From the NCBI RefSeq assembly GCF_014596945.1, contig NZ_JACVXB010000001.1:494314-558313 (forward strand): a DNA stretch of 64,000 nt, read 5' to 3'. How positions within the stretch are numbered: position 1 is the first letter of the stretch; every line of letters starts with the position of its first letter. Shown here in pieces: positions 59,370-64,000 of the stretch. The notes beneath the pieces are model-generated. The model saw only the letters and a program-made list of their open reading frames with translations. It did no database searches and was not told the DNA's origin. The translations under genes and the position numbers were made by a program. Source of the DNA: Aestuariibaculum sediminum. Its GTDB lineage: Bacteria > Bacteroidota > Bacteroidia > Flavobacteriales > Flavobacteriaceae.

Positions 59370-61382
59370 TTATTTGTACGAACGTTGTTTCAGTTCAATA
59401 TCTTTAAACTCTAATTCTTCTTTATGTAAAACGGCGTCTGCAGGTTCTCCCTTATATTCCCAGGCTGCAACGTAAGCATAATCCTTATCGTTACGTTTGG
59501 CCTCACCTTTTTGCTCACCATCTAACTCAACCGATTCTTCTCTAAAGTGACCACCACAAGACTCATTTCTGTTTAACGCATCCTTAGCGAATAACTCACC
59601 AAGCTCAAGGAAATCTGCAACACGACCTGCTTTTTCTAACTCAGGATTCATTTCGTTTGCGCTTCCTGGAACTTTTACATTTTTCCAGAAATCTTCACGT
59701 AAAGCTTTAATTTCGGCCATAGCCTCTTTTAAACCTTGTTCATTTCGAGACATACCGCATTTATCCCACATGATTTTACCTAATTTTTTATGGTAATAAT
59801 CTACTGAGTGCTCTCCTTTATTATTTACGAAGAAATCAATTCTGTCTTTAACTTCTTTTTCAGCCTCATCAAACTCTTTAGTATCGGTTGGAATTTTTCC
59901 TGTTCTAATATCATTTGATAAGTAATCTCCAATAGTATACGGCAATACAAAATATCCATCTGCTAAACCTTGCATTAAAGCAGAAGCTCCTAAGCGGTTA
60001 GCGCCGTGATCTGAGAAGTTTGCTTCACCAATACAATACAAACCATCTACTGTAGTCATTAAGTTATAATCTACCCAAACACCACCCATAGTATAATGAG
60101 TTGCAGGATAAATCATCATAGGTGTTTTGTATGGATCTTCGTCAACGATTTTCTCATACATCTGGAATAAGTTTCCATACTTAGCCTCAACAACTTTCTT
60201 TCCTAAATCGTAGATTTTTTGAGCTGTTGGATTTTCAATATTATGAATTTTAGCCTGCTCTTTTCCGTAACGTTCTATCGCTGAAGCAAAATCTAAATAT
60301 ACCGCTTCACCAGTGGCATTAACACCGTAACCAGCATCACAACGTTCTTTAGCAGCACGAGATGCAACATCACGAGGCACCAAGTTACCGAACGCAGGAT
60401 AACGACGCTCTAAATAATAATCTCGTTCGTCTTCGCTTAAATCGGTTGGTTTTTTACGACCTTCACGAATAGCGATAACATCTTCCATATTTTTAGGTAC
60501 CCAAATACGCCCATCATTACGTAAAGACTCAGACATTAAAGTCAATTTAGACTGATAGTCTCCCGAACGCGGAATACAGGTTGGGTGAATTTGCGTATAA
60601 CATGGATTTGCAAAATACGCTCCTTTTTTATGTATTTTCCAAGCCGCCGTTGCGTTAGAGCCCATGGCGTTTGTTGATAAGAAATATACATTTCCGTATC
60701 CACCTGAAGCAATTACAACAGCATGTGCTGAATGTCTTTCAATCTCTCCGGTTACTAGATTACGAGCAATAATTCCTCTGGCTTTACCATCAATTTTTAC
60801 AACGTCTAACATTTCATGACGGTTGTACATGGTAATTTTTCCACGAGCAATTTGTCTGTTCATTGCCGAATATGCACCTAATAACAACTGCTGACCAGTT
60901 TGTCCTTTAGCGTAAAAGGTACGTGATACTAATACCCCACCAAACGAACGGTTATCTAGCAACCCTCCGTAATCACGTGCAAAAGGAACCCCTTGCGCCA
61001 CACACTGGTCGATAATATTAGCAGACACCTCTGCTAAACGATAAACGTTAGCCTCGCGAGAACGATAATCACCTCCTTTAACCGTATCGTAAAACAAACG
61101 GTACGTAGAATCACCATCGCCTTGATAGTTTTTGGCAGCATTAATCCCCCCCTGTGCAGCAATAGAGTGCGCACGACGTGGAGAATCTTGGTAACAAAAC
61201 GCTTTTACGTTATATCCAAGTTCTGCTAAAGTTGCTGCAGCAGAACCACCAGCTAATCCAGTACCAACCACAATAACATCGATATGACGTTTGTTAGCCG
61301 GATTAACCAAGTTAATTTTATTTTTATAATCTGTCCATTTATCTTTAATTGGACCCTTTGGTACTTTTGAATCTAATGCCAT
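59370..61382 (-). CDS. sdhA: Succinate dehydrogenase/fumarate reductase flavoprotein subunit
   Basis: 670 residues. FAD-binding [27 protein letters not shown] (about 35-61) and the [21 protein letters not shown] block that carries the covalent-FAD His (about 72-92). The catalytic region [20 protein letters not shown] and [14 protein letters not shown] with active-site His/Arg follows. The length and a C-terminal ending in [12 protein letters not shown] suit the Bacteroidota/Wolinella type B enzyme. It oxidises succinate to fumarate (or the reverse). It is 12 bp after sdhC. Confidence 0.97.
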   Translation of the reverse strand: MALDSKVPKGPIKDKWTDYKNKINLVNPANKRHIDVIVVGTGLAGGSAAATLAELGYNVKAFCYQDSPRRAHSIAAQGGINAAKNYQGDGDSTYRLFYDTVKGGDYRSREANVYRLAEVSANIIDQCVAQGVPFARDYGGLLDNRSFGGVLVSRTFYAKGQTGQQLLLGAYSAMNRQIARGKITMYNRHEMLDVVKIDGKARGIIARNLVTGEIERHSAHAVVIASGGYGNVYFLSTNAMGSNATAAWKIHKKGAYFANPCYTQIHPTCIPRSGDYQSKLTLMSESLRNDGRIWVPKNMEDVIAIREGRKKPTDLSEDERDYYLERRYPAFGNLVPRDVASRAAKERCDAGYGVNATGEAVYLDFASAIERYGKEQAKIHNIENPTAQKIYDLGKKVVEAKYGNLFQMYEKIVDEDPYKTPMMIYPATHYTMGGVWVDYNLMTTVDGLYCIGEANFSDHGANRLGASALMQGLADGYFVLPYTIGDYLSNDIRTGKIPTDTKEFDEAEKEVKDRIDFFVNNKGEHSVDYYHKKLGKIMWDKCGMSRNEQGLKEAMAEIKALREDFWKNVKVPGSANEMNPELEKAGRVADFLELGELFAKDALNRNESCGGHFREESVELDGEQKGEAKRNDKDYAYVAAWEYKGEPADAVLHKEELEFKDIELKQRSYK

Positions 61383-61394
61383 AATATCTTATGA

Positions 61395-62078
61395 TTAATG
61401 GATATGATTAAAATGATGGTATAAAGCAATAACTATAAATCCAGCAGGGATTATAATAGCATAAGCTTTACCAATGTTTTGTAATGTTTCCTTTCTTCCT
61501 GCAGTAGCTCCCATAGACTGGAACGCCGATGTAAAACCGTGTAAAAGGTGCATCGCTAAAAACACAAATGCAACAGCATAAGCCGCTACTCTGGCTGGAT
61601 TAACAAATTTCTCCTGTAACTCGTGGAAATACCTGTACCCTTCAATACCTTCATGTAAACCTGACATATCGCCTTGAATATATTTCGTATTGATTTCAGG
61701 AAACCAGAAATCAATAAAATGAAGAATAATAAAGGCTAAAATTACCAATCCACTCCAAATCATGTTTCTACTAACCCAAGATGAGTTTGCTGCTCCGTTA
61801 TTTTTGGCATAAGCAACGCCACGGGCATTTTTATTTTTTATTTCCAGAACAAATCCCATGATGAAATGAAATACCACACCAAAGATTAATACCGGCTGCA
61901 TCACAAATTGAATTAACCAATTAGTACCCATGAAGTGAGATACTTCATTAAAAAGATCTCCGCTAAAAACGGATAACAGGTTTATTGCAAAATGTTGTAA
62001 TAAGAAAATCATTAGGAAAAAAGCCGATAATGCCATCGCTACTTTTCTTCCAATCGAAGATTTAAAAAATCCGCTCAT
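61395..62078 (-). CDS. sdhC: Succinate dehydrogenase cytochrome b subunit
   Basis: 227 residues with five TM helices (about 12-36, 54-76, 107-127, 159-184 and 202-221). Conserved His residues for two hemes b lie in the helices (FLLQHFAINLL, FGVVFHFIMGF, FIILHFIDFWF, AMHLLHGFTSAF). The single fused anchor is typical of type B succinate:menaquinone oxidoreductases. First gene of sdhCAB, preceded by a full-consensus promoter. Confidence 0.95.
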   Translation of the reverse strand: MSGFFKSSIGRKVAMALSAFFLMIFLLQHFAINLLSVFSGDLFNEVSHFMGTNWLIQFVMQPVLIFGVVFHFIMGFVLEIKNKNARGVAYAKNNGAANSSWVSRNMIWSGLVILAFIILHFIDFWFPEINTKYIQGDMSGLHEGIEGYRYFHELQEKFVNPARVAAYAVAFVFLAMHLLHGFTSAFQSMGATAGRKETLQNIGKAYAIIIPAGFIVIALYHHFNHIH

Positions 62079-62106
62079 TATTTTGAAGTTAATTTATATC
62101 TAATTG

Positions 62107-62138
62107 CAAATGTAATGAGCACACCTATTTTTCACAAA
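62107..62138 (-). promoter_or_regulatory. Promoter of sdhCAB
   Basis: Minus-strand TTTG (62138-62135), 20 bp, TACATTTG (62114-62107): a full match to the Bacteroidota consensus, about 29 bp before the sdhC start. Confidence 0.8.
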
Positions 62139-62447
62139 CTTTAGTTCCTGTTTTATCAAGTATTTAGAATGGTTTTAAAGAAGGCTAATACTTAGAAAAC
62201 AACTCTCAAAAACACCTTGTTAATCAACGGTTTTTATTCAATATTAAAAAGAAATCTAAGTAGTTTACTTATTTTTCTCCAAAAAAATAACGAATAAACT
62301 CCTAACGATCTTTTTTTTTAATTTAAATAATTGAAATTAAACCGTGTTAATCCACTTTCATAAATACCCATATTCCTAATTATAACATTTATTAACATTT
62401 ACTTTCTGTACTTTTGTAACATTCTCAAAATTAAATATGTTTTTAAT
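62115..62447. other. Divergent sdhC-aminopeptidase intergenic region
   Basis: The 369-bp gap (62079-62447) holds the sdh promoter at its left end and the aminopeptidase -7 box at its right end. The middle (about 62140-62400) is AT-rich with A and T runs; I see no gene, repeat or strong hairpin in it. Confidence 0.6.
62409..62416 (+). promoter_or_regulatory. -7 box of the aminopeptidase P gene
   Basis: TACTTTTG (TAnnTTTG), 31 bp before the ATG at 62448. Confidence 0.5.
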
Positions 62448-63740
62448 ATGAAATATCACCCAATAGACAACGCTCTATTTATTAACAATCGAAAGAATTT
62501 TACAGCACAAATGAAGCCAAATAGTTTGGCTGTTTTTAACTCTAACGATATATACCCAATTGGCGCGGACAGCACTATGCCTTTTCAGCAAGATCGCAAT
62601 ATTTTTTATTTAAGTGGTGTTGATCAGGAATCAAGTATTTTATTGTTGTTTCCAGACTGTCCAAATCCAAAACATCGTGAAATTTTATTCTTAACCGAAA
62701 CCAACGAACACATTGCTATTTGGGAAGGTGAAAAGTTAACTAAAGAAAAAGCTTTTGAAACATCGGGCATTAAGACTGTATACTGGCTTCAGGATTTTAA
62801 TAAGATTTTCAAGGAGGTCATGTCGCAATGCGATACCGTTTATGTAAACACCAACGAGCATTACCGCTCTCACGTTGAAACCCAAACTCGCGAGGACCGA
62901 TTCAACAAATGGTTAAGAGAAACTTTCCCAGCGCATAGTGTTGCAAAAAGTAATCCTATTTTACAACGTTTACGTTCTGTAAAACATCAAATAGAAATCG
63001 ATTTAATTCAAAACGCCTGTAACATTACCGAAAAGGCATTTCGCAGAGTTTTAGGCTTTGTTAAACCAGGGGTTTGGGAATACGAAATTGAAGCCGAAAT
63101 GATTCACGAATTTATTCGTAATCGCTCTAAAGGTTTTGCTTACACGCCTATTATTGCCTCAGGGAATAACGCCAATGTTTTGCATTATGTTGAAAATAAT
63201 CAACAATGCAAGGATGGCGATTTAATTTTATTTGATACCGCCGCAGAATACGCAAACTATGCCAGCGATTTAAGTAGAACGATTCCTGTTTCTGGCCGTT
63301 ACAACGAAAGACAAAAAGCAGTTTACAACGCTGTTTTACGTGTTAAAAATGAAGCAACTAAATTATTAGTACCAGGAGCAATGTGGGCAGACTACCACGT
63401 TGAAGTTGGCAAAATGATGACCTCAGAATTATTAGGTTTAGGCTTGCTAGATAAAGCCGATGTACAAAACGAAAATCCGGATTGGCCAGCGTATAAAAAA
63501 TATTTTATGCACGGCACATCACACCATATGGGATTAGACACACATGACTATGGTATTTTAACCGAACCTATTCAACCGAACATGGTATTTACTGTTGAAC
63601 CAGGTATTTATATTCCTGACGAAGGTTTCGGTATTCGTTTAGAAGATGATGTAGTTGTTCAGGCCCAAGGTGAACCATTAAATTTAATGGCAAATATTCC
63701 TATTGAAGCCGAAGAAATTGAAGATTTAATGAATAGTTAA
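62448..63740 (+). CDS. Xaa-Pro aminopeptidase (aminopeptidase P family, M24)
   Basis: 430 residues: an N-terminal creatinase-like domain (about 1-170; FQQDRNIFYLSGVDQESSILLLFPD) and the pita-bread metal domain (about 180-425). The two-metal ligands are visible: LILFDTAAEYANYASDLSRTIP (two Asp), FMHGTSHHMGLDTHD (His), VFTVEPGIYIPDEGFGIRLEDDVVV (two Glu). It removes N-terminal residues preceding proline; no signal peptide is seen, so it is cytoplasmic. It is followed by a terminator shared with the convergent aspartate kinase gene. Confidence 0.95.
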   Translation: MKYHPIDNALFINNRKNFTAQMKPNSLAVFNSNDIYPIGADSTMPFQQDRNIFYLSGVDQESSILLLFPDCPNPKHREILFLTETNEHIAIWEGEKLTKEKAFETSGIKTVYWLQDFNKIFKEVMSQCDTVYVNTNEHYRSHVETQTREDRFNKWLRETFPAHSVAKSNPILQRLRSVKHQIEIDLIQNACNITEKAFRRVLGFVKPGVWEYEIEAEMIHEFIRNRSKGFAYTPIIASGNNANVLHYVENNQQCKDGDLILFDTAAEYANYASDLSRTIPVSGRYNERQKAVYNAVLRVKNEATKLLVPGAMWADYHVEVGKMMTSELLGLGLLDKADVQNENPDWPAYKKYFMHGTSHHMGLDTHDYGILTEPIQPNMVFTVEPGIYIPDEGFGIRLEDDVVVQAQGEPLNLMANIPIEAEEIEDLMNS

Positions 63741-63770
63741 ACCGCACTTCAACATACACACACAAAAAAT

Positions 63771-63798
63771 AAAGGGTCGTTTTACAACGACCCTTTTT
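63771..63798. terminator. Bidirectional intrinsic terminator
   Basis: Stem AAAGGGTCGT / ACGACCCTTT around a short loop, with A and T runs on both sides. It lies between the convergent aminopeptidase and aspartate kinase genes. Confidence 0.88.
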
Positions 63799-63818
63799 AA
63801 CAATACTAAAATTATAAT

Positions 63819-64000
63819 TTATAGAGTGACTAATTCAAATAAATAATCGTTTAGCTTGCTAAGTGTTTTTATTTTATCGTTAGAATTGATTAATAGTGAA
63901 ATATTGTTGTTGCTTCCACCGTAAGAAATCATTCTAATTTTTACATCTTGTAATATCTGAAACAACCTGTAGGTATCATGATGATTTACCACAGAATGCC
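63819..64000 (-). CDS. lysC: Aspartate kinase, C-terminal ACT region, partial
   Basis: The window holds the last 59 codons; the gene begins beyond the right edge. The reading VKIRMISYGGSNNNISLLINSNDKIKTLSKLNDYLFE matches the final ACT domain of aspartokinase (pattern RMISxGxSxxNISxxI...L...LF), which senses lysine or threonine. Preceding residues HDTYRLFQILQD fit the helix before it. The enzyme phosphorylates aspartate at the head of lysine/threonine/methionine synthesis. Whether it is monofunctional cannot be seen here. Confidence 0.75.
   Translation of the reverse strand, partial: HSVVNHHDTYRLFQILQDVKIRMISYGGSNNNISLLINSNDKIKTLSKLNDYLFELVTL

Noticed and set aside
1-64000. CRISPR arrays, tRNA or rRNA genes, insertion sequences, prophage
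   Set aside because: Reading the gaps on both strands gave no regularly spaced repeats, no cloverleaf-like sequence, no transposase or integrase and no phage genes.

Overview
The window reads as chromosomal DNA of a marine-type member of the Flavobacteriaceae (Bacteroidota). The evidence is AT-rich composition, gliding genes gldD/gldE in a gldE-ssb-mutY-HU-rng neighbourhood, TonB-dependent receptors, DUF3098/DUF3127/DUF4199/DUF4301 proteins, a menaquinone-type sdhCAB operon and promoters of the Bacteroidota form (TTTG, about 20 bp, TAnnTTTG). I see no tRNA, rRNA, CRISPR array, prophage or intact insertion sequence. Most of the window is ordinary core genome.

Layout. 1-12.5 kb: a cut-off outer-membrane barrel gene, then ftsX, DUF3098, uppP, truB and a TonB-like protein, with a glycerate kinase gene lying against that run; then tag, aat, a DUF3127 protein with an SSB-like tail, a flavin reductase, an orphan histidine kinase, a HIT protein and greA. 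12.6-18.5 kb: a thiamine locus. A TPP riboswitch precedes a TonB-dependent receptor. Beside it lies a tightly overlapping five-gene operon: thiamine-binding protein, PnuC/PnuT transporter, NadR-like kinase, DUF4301 protein, and a ribosome-rescue gene arfB broken by an in-frame stop. 18.7-23.4 kb: a PL11 rhamnogalacturonan lyase, a GGGP-synthase-like enzyme, a phosphopantetheinyl transferase and ahcY. 24-28 kb: a TonB-dependent receptor in operon with a beta-propeller phytase, probably for phosphate scavenging from phytate. 28-37 kb: rplU-rpmA, membrane proteins, a secreted heavy-metal-binding lipoprotein, gldD/gldE, ssb, mutY, HU, a 30-residue basic protein and rng. 37-44 kb: a GH36-like glycosidase, two sulfatases and a sulfide:quinone oxidoreductase, a small set consistent with attack on sulfated galactan-like glycans but without SusC/SusD. 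44-51.6 kb: metallopeptidase, aldo/keto reductase, OmpA-like lipoprotein, xth and a very large outer-membrane protein of unknown function. 51.6-57.6 kb: a heavy-metal RND efflux set in which pump and outer-membrane channel are one polypeptide. 57.6-64 kb: M28 peptidase, sdhCAB, aminopeptidase P and the end of an aspartate kinase gene.

I did not find a clearly new defence or mobile system. The points most worth a second look are the arfB stop codon, the layout of the thiamine locus (a riboswitch only on the receptor; DUF4301 and arfB coupled to transport genes), a terminator-shaped hairpin in the greA leader, the SSB-like tail on DUF3127, the CusA-TolC fusion, and the many convergent gene pairs with no space between their stop codons.
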